Notes: a model not told the origin generated them from the sequence alone. A DNA stretch of 64,000 nucleotides from Nesterenkonia aurantiaca (GCF_004364585.1 NZ_SOAN01000005.1:124001-188000), one strand, 5' to 3'. Counted from the first letter of the stretch, positions 16,786 through 26,279 are shown. Translations and numbers: made by a program.

Positions 16786-19700
16786 GTGCACCCCAGTGAT
16801 CCTTTCGTGGGAAGACGCGAGGAGATCGAGCTGATCCGCCGGGCGGCTGATCGCGCGCAGATGGGCAAGGCGCAGTTCGTGGTCATCGAGGGCTTCACCG
16901 GTTCCGGGAAGACCCGCCTGGTGCACCAGGCGATGGAGCCCTACTCGGAGTGGAACGAACGCACGATCCTGTTGGATGAATCGTTCAGCCGCCGCGCGAG
17001 GTCCGGGATCCGGCACCTCCTGGGCACGGGGTTCACCGGGCCCACCGAGCTGGAGGACCTCCTGTCCAGCGGCTTCGACGCCGCGCAGAACTTGCAGCGG
17101 CCCTACCTGATGAGCGTGAAGAATCTTCACCTGGTCGACGAGGTCTCCGCCGAGGCGCTCTGGCACGGGCTGAGCATCTTACAGAACGGCCCGGTGCTGG
17201 TGGTGCTGAGCACCCAGGGTTCGGTGCGACCCGAGGTGCAGAGGCTGATCCGGCTCGCGCAGGCCAGCCCGCGCGGGACCTACATCGGCCTGCAGCCGCT
17301 GCCGCTGCGAGAGGTCGGTGAGCTGCTCGAGGCCTACGCCGAGCTGCCGATCGCCACCTCCGTGGCGGCCCAGGTGCTGCGTGAGACCGACGGCTACCCA
17401 GGCCTGGTGGAACAGGTGGGGCGCTGGCTCCGGCGGGTCCCCGCCGGCACCCGCAGCATCGATCAGGCGCTGGCCGCCACCGTGCGGTCCTCGGACTACA
17501 GCGGGATGCACCGAGACGTGATGACCCAGATGAGCGGGCTCAACGAGCACGACCGCCGCGCCGTCGCGCTGCTGGCCGCAGCCGATACCGCGCTGAGCCG
17601 TCCCCAGCTCGAATCAGCGCTTGGGGCCGCCGTGGACCCTGCCGCACTGCTGGGCACTGCGCTGCTCAGCTGGGAGGAGCTCACGGGCCGCTACGCGGTG
17701 CCGCGCCGTTCGCTGAGCCGAGCCGTACTCAGCGGCACCACGGAGGTCGAGCAGGCCCAGCTGCTGCTGACGCTGGCGGGAGTGCTGGAGGGGGAGGAGT
17801 CGGTGCGCCATCTGGCCGAGGCTCTGCGACGGGACCCGTCGCTGGGGGGCCGGGAGGAGGTGATCGCGGCGCTGCACGGCTACGCACGTCAGGCCGCCAG
17901 GCGTCAGGACTTCCATGAGGCCTTCGACCACGTCATGGCCGCCGTCTCGATGGCCCTCGAGGACGTGGAGTCTCTGGGCCTGCTCGCCGGACTGGCCGTG
18001 CGGACCAACCGGGTCTCCGCCCTGCTGGCGCTGGAACCCGCGATGCGCGCAATGCCCGAGTCGACCGGCCGCTCCGGGATCCTGGCGCTGATCATGTTGG
18101 AACATTCGGATGTCGACGCCGCGCTTCAGGAGCTGGAATCGGTCACCGCGTCTCCGGACCGGGGACTGCCCGTCTACGCCGAGGCCGTCATCGAGGTCAA
18201 TGCCCGGCTCTATGCGGTCTCGCGCCGCCGCCGGGTCGCTGCGCTGGCGACACGGGTCTCCGCGACGCTCGGCGAGATCCTGAGCCGAGCGGATGGCCTG
18301 GAACTGGTCGGGGACGTCTGGGACCTCGGTCAGCTGCAGGGCCTGGAGGCGCTGAACCAGCTCTGGGTGGAGCTCTCGGCGGAGGACCCCGGAGATGCCG
18401 TCGCCATGATCGACCACGTCTCGGCGGCGTTGGGGCAGCTGCGCGGCCGAGCCGGCGTCGAGCGGTTCGAAGGGGCGATGCACGCGGTGCGCGGCGGTCT
18501 GCACCGGCAGGTCGGACAGATGGACCGCGCGTATCGGGACCTCAGCGTCGCCGCCGCGCAGGACGGCACCAGCAGCTACGTGATGTATGCCCGATCCCAG
18601 CTGGCGCTGCTGCTATTCAGCTCGGCGTACTGGGAGGAGGCGCAGCAGATGGCCGACCGCGCCGCCGGGGAGGGCCTGGCGCGCGGCGAGAATGCCGTCT
18701 CCCATGTGGCCTGCGCCGTCTCGGCCGTGGTCCCCGCCGCGCGCGGGGAGATTCAGAAGGTCCGTCAGCGGCTGAACGTGCTGCACGAGAGCCACTTCGC
18801 GAAGGGGCCGCTGGCCACCGGCACCATCGACTGGGTGGAGGCCTCCCTGGCGGCCTCGCAGGGCGACTTCCGCGGAGTGGCACGGAACCTGTTGAGCATG
18901 CGCAACGACGGCACCGCATGGTGGGCGATGGAGCCCCAGGCGGTGAGCATGCTCGCCCGGGCACTGCACGCGAGCGGGTGGTCCGCGATGCTGCCCGCCC
19001 TGCTGCGCAGCGCCGAGGGTGAGTCCGGCGTCGCGGACTTTCAGCACCATCTGACCACCCCGTTCCTGCGGGCCTTTGTACGCTGGGGCGCCGGCGCCCC
19101 GGTGGAGGCGATGAACAGCTTCTTGGAGGTTCTGCGCGGCTATGACGCTGCGGAGGCCATCCGACCCACGCAGCCTCCGGGGGAGGGCGGCGGTTTCAGG
19201 ATCTTCCGGGCCATGCTCAGCATCGACATCGCGACCCTGGTCACGGCCTACCCGCAGGAGCTGACCCGGCATCGGGCCACGGCCCTTGAACTGGCCGTGT
19301 GGGCGGCCTCGGTGCTGCAGTCCTGCGGCGCGGACGCGCAGCTGGAACGGGTCAATCAGCTGATGGAGGCGCTGCGCCCGCGGCTCCTCGACAAGCCGCC
19401 GCGCAGCTTCGGCGCTCCCGCAGCCGGTGGCCCAGGAACAGCCGCGGTCGCCTTCGGGCCCGCCGGGTCTGAGGAGCCACCGGCGAAAGATCCTGCCGGC
19501 GCCAGGTCCGACATCGCAGGGTCAGCGGCGCCCGCGACGTGGCCTGCCACGGCCGCCTCGGGCGGGGGAGCGACCGGCGCAACACCCCCGGTCAGGCCAC
19601 GGCGCGCCGAGGCTCGGCGAGTCGCCCGGGCCCCCACAGATCCGGTGGCGCCCTCGGAGCCGGCGCTGAGCCTGCGCGCCGAACAGGCGCTGCGCGGTCT

Positions 19701-19872
19701 CTCCCGACGCGAGCGGCAGGTCTCGCTGTTGGTCTCTGAAGGCATGACGAACCGTGAGATCGCGGGGCAGCTGGTGCTCTCGGTGCGCACGGTCGAATAC
19801 CACGTCGCCAATGCGATGACGAAGCTGGAGATCCACTCACGGCGCGATCTCCGAGGAATCATCGGCCGCTGA
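16786..19872 (+). CDS. LAL-type LuxR-family ATP-binding transcriptional regulator
   Basis: Large regulator of 1028 aa. The N-terminus has a Walker A loop GFTGSGKT (residues 36-43) in an AAA/STAND-type ATPase region, a probable Walker B-like segment GPVLVVLSTQ, then a long alpha-helical, TPR-like middle (about 300-860). A Pro/Ala-rich linker (about 870-965) leads to a C-terminal LuxR helix-turn-helix (about 970-1028) with LSRRERQVSLLVSEGMTNREIAGQLVLSVRTVEYHVANAMTKL (broken here: LSRRERQVSLLVSEG, TNREIAGQL, SVRTVEYHVANAMTKL). AAGGAG precedes GTG 16786. It stands alone after the structured leader and faces rpe convergently. The inducer and targets are unknown; LAL proteins often control sugar or secondary metabolism. 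Confidence 0.9.
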   Translation: MHPSDPFVGRREEIELIRRAADRAQMGKAQFVVIEGFTGSGKTRLVHQAMEPYSEWNERTILLDESFSRRARSGIRHLLGTGFTGPTELEDLLSSGFDAAQNLQRPYLMSVKNLHLVDEVSAEALWHGLSILQNGPVLVVLSTQGSVRPEVQRLIRLAQASPRGTYIGLQPLPLREVGELLEAYAELPIATSVAAQVLRETDGYPGLVEQVGRWLRRVPAGTRSIDQALAATVRSSDYSGMHRDVMTQMSGLNEHDRRAVALLAAADTALSRPQLESALGAAVDPAALLGTALLSWEELTGRYAVPRRSLSRAVLSGTTEVEQAQLLLTLAGVLEGEESVRHLAEALRRDPSLGGREEVIAALHGYARQAARRQDFHEAFDHVMAAVSMALEDVESLGLLAGLAVRTNRVSALLALEPAMRAMPESTGRSGILALIMLEHSDVDAALQELESVTASPDRGLPVYAEAVIEVNARLYAVSRRRRVAALATRVSATLGEILSRADGLELVGDVWDLGQLQGLEALNQLWVELSAEDPGDAVAMIDHVSAALGQLRGRAGVERFEGAMHAVRGGLHRQVGQMDRAYRDLSVAAAQDGTSSYVMYARSQLALLLFSSAYWEEAQQMADRAAGEGLARGENAVSHVACAVSAVVPAARGEIQKVRQRLNVLHESHFAKGPLATGTIDWVEASLAASQGDFRGVARNLLSMRNDGTAWWAMEPQAVSMLARALHASGWSAMLPALLRSAEGESGVADFQHHLTTPFLRAFVRWGAGAPVEAMNSFLEVLRGYDAAEAIRPTQPPGEGGGFRIFRAMLSIDIATLVTAYPQELTRHRATALELAVWAASVLQSCGADAQLERVNQLMEALRPRLLDKPPRSFGAPAAGGPGTAAVAFGPAGSEEPPAKDPAGARSDIAGSAAPATWPATAASGGGATGATPPVRPRRAEARRVARAPTDPVAPSEPALSLRAEQALRGLSRRERQVSLLVSEGMTNREIAGQLVLSVRTVEYHVANAMTKLEIHSRRDLRGIIGR

Positions 19873-19896
19873 GCTCGTGGGCCGTGACCGGCCGGG

Positions 19897-20550
19897 TCAG
19901 CTGGCGAGTCGGCGCAGCTGCGCGATCGCGGCGGCGGCATCCTCGGCGGAGTAGACCGCTGAACCGGCGACGAAGGTGTCCGCACCCGCCTCCGCGGCCC
20001 GCTGGATCGTCTCGGTGCTGATGCCGCCGTCGACCTGCAGCGCCACGGTCCCACCCAGGTCATCCACGGCCTGGCGGGCGCGCCGGATCTTCGGCAGGAT
20101 CAGGTCCAGGAAGCTCTGGCCGCCGAAACCGGGCTCCACAGTCATCAGCAGCAGCATGTCGAGCTCCCCGAGCATGTCCAGATACGGTTCGATCCCGGTG
20201 GCCGGCTTCAGTGCCATCGCCGAACGGGTGCCTTGGGAGCGCAGCTCGCGAGCGAGCCGGATCGGTGCCTGCGCCGCCTCGGCGTGGAAGGTCACCGACT
20301 CGCAGCCGAGCTCGGCGTACTGCGGCGCCCAGGTGTCGGGGTCCTCGATCATCAGGTGGATGTCCATGGGCAGCCCGGTAGCGGCGCGCAGCGATTTCAC
20401 CACCGGCAGACCGATGGTCAGGTTCGGCACGAAATGGTTGTCCATGACATCCACGTGGACCGCATCGGCGGAGTCGATCCGGGACAGTTCGCTGGCAAGG
20501 TTCGCGAAGTCGGCGTTGAGGATGCTGGGGTGGATGCGCGGGCTGATCAC
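19897..20550 (-). CDS. rpe: Ribulose-phosphate 3-epimerase
   Basis: Interconverts ribulose-5-phosphate and xylulose-5-phosphate in the pentose phosphate pathway. The 217-aa TIM barrel shows [15 protein letters not shown], the metal-site segments [16 protein letters not shown] and [10 protein letters not shown], the loop [12 protein letters not shown], and LQVDGGIST near the end. It overlaps the rsmB stop by four bases, so it is the last gene of a def-fmt-rsmB-rpe run on the - strand, an order widely conserved in actinobacteria. It ends only 24 bases from the stop of the convergent LAL regulator, with no clear terminator between. Confidence 0.96.
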   Translation of the reverse strand: MISPRIHPSILNADFANLASELSRIDSADAVHVDVMDNHFVPNLTIGLPVVKSLRAATGLPMDIHLMIEDPDTWAPQYAELGCESVTFHAEAAQAPIRLARELRSQGTRSAMALKPATGIEPYLDMLGELDMLLLMTVEPGFGGQSFLDLILPKIRRARQAVDDLGGTVALQVDGGISTETIQRAAEAGADTFVAGSAVYSAEDAAAAIAQLRRLAS

Positions 20551-22229
20551 AGGCCGATCCTACCCGCGGGGTGTTCCGCGACGGCGTCGGACTCGGCCGA
20601 GGCTGACTCATGCTTCGCGCCCACCGGGCGCTGGAGCAGGGCGAAGAACATCGCATCGGTGCCGTGGACATGCGGCCAGAGCTGTACGCAGCGCGCGGCG
20701 GTCTCGCTGCCGGCACTTCCCGACGCCTCGCGCAGCAGCTCCACGCCCGCGTCCCGGGCGGCGGCGCGCATCGGTTCGTGGGCGTCACGCAGTTCCAGCT
20801 CTGGGTGGCGGCGCAGCAGGTCATCGACCTGGATCACGGTCTCGGCCATGTGTGGGGAGCAGGTGACATAGGCCAGCAGCCCTCCTGGGGCCAGCGCCCC
20901 GACGGCGGCGTCGAGAAGCTCCTGCTGGAGTGCGGTGAGACCGGAGAGGTCTCCGGGGGTGCGCCGCCAACGGGCCTCGGGCCGGCGCCGCAGCGCGCCG
21001 AGACCGGTGCATGGGGCGTCGACCAGGATCCGCTGGAAGCCGGTGCCGGCCGGCTCCTCGGCGATGGTGCGGCCATCGCCGGTGCGCACGGTCCAGGCCT
21101 GGTGCTCCACCGCGTCCAACGCCTGGGTCACCAGCTTGGCACGGTGCGCGGCAGGCTCGTTGGCGAGCACCGTGGCACCGCGCTGGGCGGCCAGCGCGGC
21201 CAGCAGCGCGGCTTTGCCGCCCGGGCCCGCACACAGGTCGAGCCAGCGCTCTGCGGCCTCACCCTGATCGGGGAGCTCCGCGGCGGCCAGGGCCCGGGTG
21301 ACCCACTGGGAGCCGATGTCCTGGACCCGCAGCTGACCCTCGCGGATGCCGGGCAGTCGGGCGATGTCGCCGCCGCGGAAGATCGCCGCCCCGGCCAGCG
21401 CGCTGGAGGCCACGGCGCCGGCCTCCTGGGCGCTGCGCAGTCGGGCACCCTCGACCGGGCTGGTCCCGGGAAGCTCCACCAGATGGACCTCGGGGGCGGC
21501 ATTGTCGGCGCGCAGCAGCGCCTCCAGCTCGTCGCCGCGGCCATGCAGGCGCAGCGACTGGCGCAGCGCGCGCACCACCCAGGCCGGGTGGGCATGGGTC
21601 AGCGCGAGCGCGTCGTCCGCGCTGAGCTTCCGATCGTGGGCGAGCTGCTCGGTCCACTCCGCCAGGGTCTTGGCGCTGACCTTGCGCAGCACGGCATTGA
21701 CCAGTCCGCTGGGCCCGGCCCCGATCTCGGCGCGCACCAGGGCCACGGTCTCGTCCACCGCGGCGTGGGTCTCCACCCGCATGTTCAGCAGCTGGTGTGC
21801 TCCCAGGCGCAGCGCGTCGAGGACCGGTGCGTCGAGCTCGCTCAGCGGACGGTCCACGCAGGCGGAGAGGATGGCGTCATAGGTGCCGGTGCCGCGCAGG
21901 GTGCCATATGTGAGCTCGGTGGCGAAGCCGGCGTCGCGCTTGTCCAGCCGTTTCCGGCTGATCTCGGCAGGCAGGGTCAGGTTGGCGTAGGCGTCGTCGC
22001 GGCTGACTGCGCGCAGCACGGTGAACGCGGTGAGCCGTGCCGGGTCGGCGCGACGTTTGCGCTGCGCCGGAGCTGCGGCGCTGAAGCCGCGCGTCGGCGC
22101 AGTTCTGCCCGACTTCCCCTGACCCGTCTGGCCCGGGCCCGCGGCGCCCTTTCCGCCCCGGTTGCGTTCCCGGCCCTTCTCGTTGCGGCGACTGGGCGGC
22201 TGGCTGGCGTCTCGGGCGCTGGGGCTCAT
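20547..22229 (-). CDS. rsmB: 16S rRNA m5C967 methyltransferase RsmB (Sun/NOL1 family)
   Basis: SAM-dependent methyltransferase of 560 aa. A basic, Gly/Arg-rich N-terminal extension (about 1-65) precedes a NusB-like domain (about 66-215, [21 protein letters not shown]...[18 protein letters not shown]). The catalytic domain has [17 protein letters not shown] for SAM binding, [20 protein letters not shown] (motif IV) and [11 protein letters not shown] (motif VI cysteine). The start overlaps the fmt stop (ATGA). The N-terminal tail is not part of the family core and its role is unknown. Confidence 0.93.
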   Translation of the reverse strand: MSPSARDASQPPSRRNEKGRERNRGGKGAAGPGQTGQGKSGRTAPTRGFSAAAPAQRKRRADPARLTAFTVLRAVSRDDAYANLTLPAEISRKRLDKRDAGFATELTYGTLRGTGTYDAILSACVDRPLSELDAPVLDALRLGAHQLLNMRVETHAAVDETVALVRAEIGAGPSGLVNAVLRKVSAKTLAEWTEQLAHDRKLSADDALALTHAHPAWVVRALRQSLRLHGRGDELEALLRADNAAPEVHLVELPGTSPVEGARLRSAQEAGAVASSALAGAAIFRGGDIARLPGIREGQLRVQDIGSQWVTRALAAAELPDQGEAAERWLDLCAGPGGKAALLAALAAQRGATVLANEPAAHRAKLVTQALDAVEHQAWTVRTGDGRTIAEEPAGTGFQRILVDAPCTGLGALRRRPEARWRRTPGDLSGLTALQQELLDAAVGALAPGGLLAYVTCSPHMAETVIQVDDLLRRHPELELRDAHEPMRAAARDAGVELLREASGSAGSETAARCVQLWPHVHGTDAMFFALLQRPVGAKHESASAESDAVAEHPAGRIGL

Positions 22230-23473
22230 CGGGTGCGCTCTTCCATGGGGGTCGGGGGAGTGCTCGGGGTGCTGGGGGCCTGCCCGGTCGCGGCGGCGGG
22301 CGCGGTGGCGGGCGCGGTGGCGGGCGCGGTGGCCTCGGTCGGTTCGGGATGGGCCTCGTCGGGATGGGTCCCGTCGGGAAGAACCTGCTCAGGTCGTTCC
22401 TGTTCCGGGCCGCCCAGGAGCACCGTCTCCTGCAGGCCGCGGTACCAGTCGGCGGCGTTGAGCATCTGTTTGCCGGACGGCTGCACGCTGGTGAGCACCA
22501 CATCGGCACCGTCGCCGGCGCGGAACCCGATCAGCGTCCCGGCACCGGGATGCTCGGGGTCGAGCTGGCACACCTGCCCGACCTCGACGCGCGTCTCGGG
22601 GACGGCTGGATCGGTGGCCTGAAGCTGGTCCGGGGCCGCACCGGCCGACGGCTCGGGACGGTAGAGCCGCGCGACGCCGAGCTTGATCCGCTGGTCCCCG
22701 CTCAGCGTCCAGGCGCCGGGCTCCGGGATGGTCGCGTTGATCCGGTGGACCAGTTCCGCGGCCGGACGGCGGGGATCGATGAAGGCGTCCTCGGAGGTGA
22801 GCTTGGGCGCGTAGCTGGGGTCCCCGACCTGCTCCTGCGGGGTGGAGCGACCGGCGAGCAGGTCCGGCAGCAGCACCATGAGCAGGGATGCACCCAGCGC
22901 TGTGAGCTCCTCCAGGACCGTGCCGGCTGAGCTGGCCTCGGCGATCTGGTGGCTGCAGGTGCCGTGGATCGGTCCGGTGTCCATCCCGCGCTCGAGCTGG
23001 AACACCGTGGCGGCGGTCTCGGTCTGTCCGGCGAGCATCGTGTGCGGCACCGGTGCGGCGCCGCGGTGCAGCGGCAGCCGCGAGTAGTGCAGGTTCACCC
23101 AGCCGCGGGCGGGGGCTTCAAGTGCGGGCGTCGGCAGAAGTGCGCCGTAGGCGACGACGACGCCGAGTGTGGCTTCCAGAGCGGTGAGCTCGGCGGTGAC
23201 CTCGGCGTCGACCCGGTCGGCCTTGATCACCGGGATGCCGGCCTCCTCGGCGACCTGCGCCACCGGGGAGGGGGTCAGCTTGCGCCGTCGTCCCACCGGT
23301 GCGTCGGGCCGGGTGAGCACTGCGGCCACTTCGGCTCCGGAGCGCAGCAGCGTCCGCAGTGCGGTGGCGGCGATCTCCGGGGTGCCGGCGAAGATGATCC
23401 GTCCCGGGCCCGGACTGGTGCCGCGGGTCTCGGCGCGCGCCGCGGCCAGTGTGTCTTCGGTGAACTGCTGCAT
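22226..23473 (-). CDS. fmt: Methionyl-tRNA formyltransferase
   Basis: Formylates initiator Met-tRNA. The 415-aa product has the N-terminal formyltransferase motif RIIFAGTPEIAATALRTLL, AYGALLPTPALEAP, the segment NLHYSRLPLHRGAAPV (the family usually has H-x-SLLP-x-x-RG), and the C-terminal OB fold (about 235-350). ATG 23473 is the first start available in the frame after the def stop and gives a 24-residue extension before the usual N-terminus. The C-terminal 40 residues are Ala/Pro/Thr repeats encoded by 12-bp DNA repeats around 22297-22335. The downstream end is coupled to rsmB. Confidence 0.92.
   Translation of the reverse strand: MQQFTEDTLAAARAETRGTSPGPGRIIFAGTPEIAATALRTLLRSGAEVAAVLTRPDAPVGRRRKLTPSPVAQVAEEAGIPVIKADRVDAEVTAELTALEATLGVVVAYGALLPTPALEAPARGWVNLHYSRLPLHRGAAPVPHTMLAGQTETAATVFQLERGMDTGPIHGTCSHQIAEASSAGTVLEELTALGASLLMVLLPDLLAGRSTPQEQVGDPSYAPKLTSEDAFIDPRRPAAELVHRINATIPEPGAWTLSGDQRIKLGVARLYRPEPSAGAAPDQLQATDPAVPETRVEVGQVCQLDPEHPGAGTLIGFRAGDGADVVLTSVQPSGKQMLNAADWYRGLQETVLLGGPEQERPEQVLPDGTHPDEAHPEPTEATAPATAPATAPAAATGQAPSTPSTPPTPMEERTR
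22297..22335 (-). repeat. 12-bp tandem repeats in the 3' end of fmt
   Basis: About three copies of GCGGTGGCGGGC encode repeated Ala-Pro-Ala-Thr in the tail of Fmt. It is an in-frame minisatellite outside the enzyme core and probably length-variable. Confidence 0.7.
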
Positions 23474-23489
23474 GGTCTGGGTCGGCCTT

Positions 23490-24083
23490 TCAGGAGGCGA
23501 AGAAGCTGCTGTGGCTGGTCTTGCGGGAGCCAAGGGTCTGATCGATGGCCTGGCCGTAGTCTCGGGAGCGCAGCGCGCGTGCCGCCGCGACCTTGTCCTC
23601 GCCGGTGAGGCGGTCCACGAAGAGCCGGCCGTCGAGATGGTCCACCTCATGCTGGAAGCACGCCGCCAACAGACCGGTGGCCTGAAGCTGGAGCGGCGCA
23701 CCATCGGCTCCGATGCCCGTAAGCAGCACCTCTTGGGAGCGCAGCACCGGGGCGTAGATCTCCGCCACCGAGAGGCATCCCTCGCGGAGCAGGTTCTCAC
23801 CCTCTGCCGCACCGCTTTCAGGCTCGCGCGCGGTGAGGGCGCGCTCGCCGCGCAGGGTCAGCTCGGGGTTGATCACGGCACCCCGATCTCCCGCCACATC
23901 AAAGGTGAAGATTCTGCGGCTCACCCCGATCTGCGGAGCCGCCAGCCCGATGCCGGAGACCGCGTCCATGGTCTCGAACATGTCGGCGATCAGCTCCTGG
24001 GTGCGGCGGTCCAGGTCCGGCACGGGTGCCGCCGGGGTGCGCAGCACGGGATCGCCGATCATGCGGATGCTCAGGACAGTCAT
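23490..24083 (-). CDS. def: Peptide deformylase
   Basis: Removes the N-formyl group from nascent proteins, the counterpart of the adjacent fmt. The 197-aa metalloprotease has all three motifs: GIGLAAPQIG (motif I), EGCLSV (motif II, metal Cys) and QHEVDHLDG (motif III, two metal His and catalytic Glu). I prefer ATG 24083 (MTVLSIRMIGDPVLR), which matches the family N-terminus and has CAGAAT seven bases before it; ATG 24092 would add three residues. A short insertion rich in Glu and Ala precedes motif II. Confidence 0.95.
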   Translation of the reverse strand: MTVLSIRMIGDPVLRTPAAPVPDLDRRTQELIADMFETMDAVSGIGLAAPQIGVSRRIFTFDVAGDRGAVINPELTLRGERALTAREPESGAAEGENLLREGCLSVAEIYAPVLRSQEVLLTGIGADGAPLQLQATGLLAACFQHEVDHLDGRLFVDRLTGEDKVAAARALRSRDYGQAIDQTLGSRKTSHSSFFAS

Positions 24084-24096
24084 GGGAGACATTCTG

Positions 24097-24969
24097 TCAT
24101 TGTTCAGCGTCCGCCCCGGCGGGTGCGGGCAGCGGCGGCGGGGCGATCGGACGCAGCGCGGTCCCCGCGGACTCGGTGGCCCGGCTGTGCTCCCAGACCT
24201 GGCGCAGCGCCCAGAACTTGTGCCAGTGAGCTTTCAACACCGCCGGACTGGCCTGATTCGGCACCACCTCCGCCTCGGAGACCGCCACCGCCAGCAGGAC
24301 CGGGTCGGTGCCGTAGGGCCAGGGCTTCCACTCCCCGGACCGGGCGTCGAGGAGCATCTCCTCGGCCTGCATTCCGGCCACCAGCTGCATCACCACCGAG
24401 TCGCTCAGCGGCTTGGACCGCCCGTCACGGGTCAGTCCCTTGGTCTTGAAGTCGATGATGCAGGTGCGCCCGCCGATGTCTGCGACGAGATCCAGCGTGC
24501 CGGCGTAACCCAGGGTGTGGTTCCAGACGGTCACCTCCGCCGCGAGCGGGGTGACGCCGTAGAGCTGCCACCATTCGTCGAAGCGATCAGCGAAGCCGGA
24601 CTCACGGTGCTCGGCCAGCGCCGCGCGGGCCTCACCGACGCCGTGGCGCAGCCCCAGGGACTCCAGCGCGACCTGCTCGGCGTAGTGGTGGACTCGATCC
24701 CCTCGGGCGGCAGCGGCATCCCGGAAGCGCTCGGCGGCCGAGGAGGCCTGCCGCGCCAGCCGCAAGAGCTCGGCGGGGGAGCCCACGGCGCTGGCCAGCC
24801 GGGCGTCCCCGGCGAGCTCCGCGCTGGCCATATGCCCGGCCCAGCCGGTCAGGTCCTTGTGCTCCTGGCCGATCACCGTGGTGATGGAGGGCACCTCGGG
24901 GGTGCCGCCGATGGAACGTGAATACATGCGGCCATGATCTGTGGCGTGCGCGAGGCTGGGCTGTGTCAT
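24097..24969 (-). CDS. PD-(D/E)XK nuclease-like conserved actinobacterial protein
   Basis: Not assigned to a named gene. The 290-aa product has features of the RecB/Cas4-type PD-(D/E)XK fold: a conserved Glu in PLAAEVTVWN (E145), GYAGTLDLVADIGG (D160), CIIDFKTK (D173, K175) and a following helix with QLVAGMQAEEML, similar to the Q-motif helix of this nuclease clade. It is therefore a candidate cytoplasmic DNA exonuclease or repair protein. It lies 13 bases upstream of def and reads in the same direction, but need not be functionally linked. The start is uncertain: ATG 24969 has CAGACT seven bases before it (leaderless-like), GTG 24999 would add ten residues. Confidence 0.7.
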   Translation of the reverse strand: MTQPSLAHATDHGRMYSRSIGGTPEVPSITTVIGQEHKDLTGWAGHMASAELAGDARLASAVGSPAELLRLARQASSAAERFRDAAAARGDRVHHYAEQVALESLGLRHGVGEARAALAEHRESGFADRFDEWWQLYGVTPLAAEVTVWNHTLGYAGTLDLVADIGGRTCIIDFKTKGLTRDGRSKPLSDSVVMQLVAGMQAEEMLLDARSGEWKPWPYGTDPVLLAVAVSEAEVVPNQASPAVLKAHWHKFWALRQVWEHSRATESAGTALRPIAPPPLPAPAGADAEQ

Positions 24970-25139
24970 CGGCTCCAGTCTGCCACTGCGCACGGACACG
25001 GCTCGAGGCGGGGCCCGGCGGCGGAGCGATGGCGGACCGCTGGTGGGCCGACGGCGGACCCCCGGGAACGGGCCCGGCCGGGTGGCTGAGGACGGGGTTC
25101 GACAGCCCGATTGGACGAGCGGGCGAGACCTGCGCTATC

Positions 25140-25157
25140 GTTTCAAGTCGTTGAAAC
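25140..25157. repeat. Inverted repeat upstream of the tRNA cluster
   Basis: GTTTCAA (25140-25146) and TTGAAAC (25151-25157) are separated by GTCG and lie about 30 bp upstream of the first tRNA gene, next to a possible TATCGT -10. Role unknown. Confidence 0.4.
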
Positions 25158-25187
25158 GCCGCAGAAAACCGCGGTCGGGACGGCACT

Positions 25188-25261
25188 GCGGATGTAGCTC
25201 AGCTGGCTAGAGCATCACCTTGCCATGGTGAGGGTCGCGAGTTCGAATCTCGTCATCCGCT
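25188..25261 (+). tRNA. tRNA-Gly(GCC), copy 1
   Basis: Cloverleaf visible: acceptor arms GCGGATG/CATCCGC, D arm TAGCTCAGCTGGCTAGAGC, anticodon stem TCACC/GGTGA around loop TTGCCAT with anticodon GCC, and T arm GCGAGTTCGAATCTCGT. CCA is not encoded. First of four tRNA genes in a row. Confidence 0.95.
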
Positions 25262-25383
25262 CGTAGGACCAAGTACGTGTGTATGAGAGGATTCATGACG
25301 AACTCCTCTCATGATGTGAGGGCCTGATCAGGCCTTACCACTGAATGTCGAGCGAAGGTCATTACAGGCCGGAGATCGACTGC

Positions 25384-25454
25384 GGTGGGGTGGCCGAGTG
25401 GCGAGGCAGCGGCCTGCAAAGCCGTTAACGCGGGTTCGATTCCCGTCCCCACCT
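25384..25454 (+). tRNA. tRNA-Cys(GCA)
   Basis: Acceptor arms GGTGGGG/CCCCACC, loop CTGCAAA with anticodon GCA, and T arm CGGGTTCGATTCCCG. The discriminator base is T, as expected for tRNA-Cys. CCA is not encoded. Confidence 0.93.
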
Positions 25455-25592
25455 CGCAGGTGCATCCGGTTCGCCGGAAGCAGAGATTCAGTGTCACCTG
25501 TGACAGAGTGGCCCTGAGACAGCAGAACGACGAGTACAGCAGAACAAGCAAATAGCACGACACGCCACGGTGGTGGAGACACCACCTCATCG

Positions 25593-25664
25593 GCGCGATT
25601 AGCGCAGCGGTAGCGCGCTTCCCTGACACGGAAGAGGTCACTGGTTCGATCCCAGTATCGCGCA
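25593..25664 (+). tRNA. tRNA-Val(GAC)
   Basis: Acceptor arms GCGCGAT/ATCGCGC, anticodon stem TTCCC/GGAAG region with loop carrying GAC, T arm CTGGTTCGATCCCAG, discriminator A. CCA is not encoded. Confidence 0.93.
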
Positions 25665-25719
25665 CTGAGTCCAGCAGAAACGGTCGTCCTTCCCGGAGGG
25701 CCAAGGCTTCTGGACTCAT

Positions 25720-25793
25720 GCGGATGTAGCTCAGCTGGCTAGAGCACCACCTTGCCATGGTGGGGGTCGCGAGTTCGAATCTCGTCATCCGCT
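25720..25793 (+). tRNA. tRNA-Gly(GCC), copy 2
   Basis: Same as copy 1 except for a compensatory pair in the anticodon stem (C-G instead of T-A at its outer pair). Anticodon GCC. It lies last in the tRNA cluster and is followed by a terminator hairpin. Confidence 0.95.
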
Positions 25794-25823
25794 CAGAACG
25801 GTCGCCCGGCAGGCGGCAGATGA

Positions 25824-25861
25824 AGCGGGCTCGAGACCACCAGGTCTCGGGCCCGCTTTCT
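25824..25861 (+). terminator. Rho-independent terminator after tRNA cluster
   Basis: AGCGGGCTCGAGACC (25824-25838) pairs with GGTCTCGGGCCCGCT (25843-25857) with one T-G pair and a four-base loop, followed by TTC TCG. It ends transcription of the tRNA genes. Confidence 0.8.
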
Positions 25862-26089
25862 CGTTGTGCCCGCTGAGGTTGTCCTCGGGCCGGCCGCAGA
25901 TGTCGCGGCACCGGCGGCGTTTCCCGCCGCACCCGCCGCAGCGATCTCCCAGCCGCGATCTTCCAACAGCGATCCTCAAACCGCCGAGGGCCCCGGTCTG
26001 CGGTGGCGCCTCAGATGAACCGACATTTCACCCTCAGCGGCATCCATCCCGTGCGCAGCACGCATGTGGCACACTTAGTGCTACACATT
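25862..26089 (+). other. Gap between tRNA terminator and FMN riboswitch
   Basis: 228 bp without a supported gene. The 3' end (26060-26089) is locally AT-richer and should contain the promoter for the rib operon; CTTAGTG and CTACACAT are -10 candidates but no clear -35 is seen. Confidence 0.4.
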
Positions 26090-26228
26090 TCGTGCTCCGG
26101 GATCGGTGAAAGTCCGAACCGGCGGTCATAGTCCGCGACCCGAATCATGCGCAGCCCGCTGTGCATGACTTGGTTGAACCGGTGGAATTCCGGCACCGAC
26201 AGTCACAGTCTGGATGGGAGAAGCACGA
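26090..26228 (+). ncRNA. FMN riboswitch (RFN element) controlling the rib operon
   Basis: The element closes with a perfect 7-bp P1 stem, TCGTGCT (26090-26096) with AGCACGA (26222-26228). Inside it are conserved RFN blocks: GGTGAAAGTCCGAACCGGCG near 26105, AGTCCGCGACCCG near 26130, GGTGGAATTCCGGCACCGAC near 26181, and CAGTCTGGATGGGAGAAG ending at 26223. It binds FMN and lowers expression of ribD and downstream genes. No T-rich terminator follows; a perfect 8-bp hairpin at 26280-26300 and the distance to the GGAAGGA ribosome site suggest control of translation, but that is inference. Confidence 0.92.
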
Positions 26229-26279
26229 GAGTCCGTGTGGCTGTCCCCGCGACCCCGCGAGCCTGCCATTCGTTCTCGA

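Noticed and set aside
20610-22622. 670-codon + strand frame across rsmB and fmt
   Set aside because: Gly/Arg/His-rich translation without domains; both - strand genes carry full motifs.
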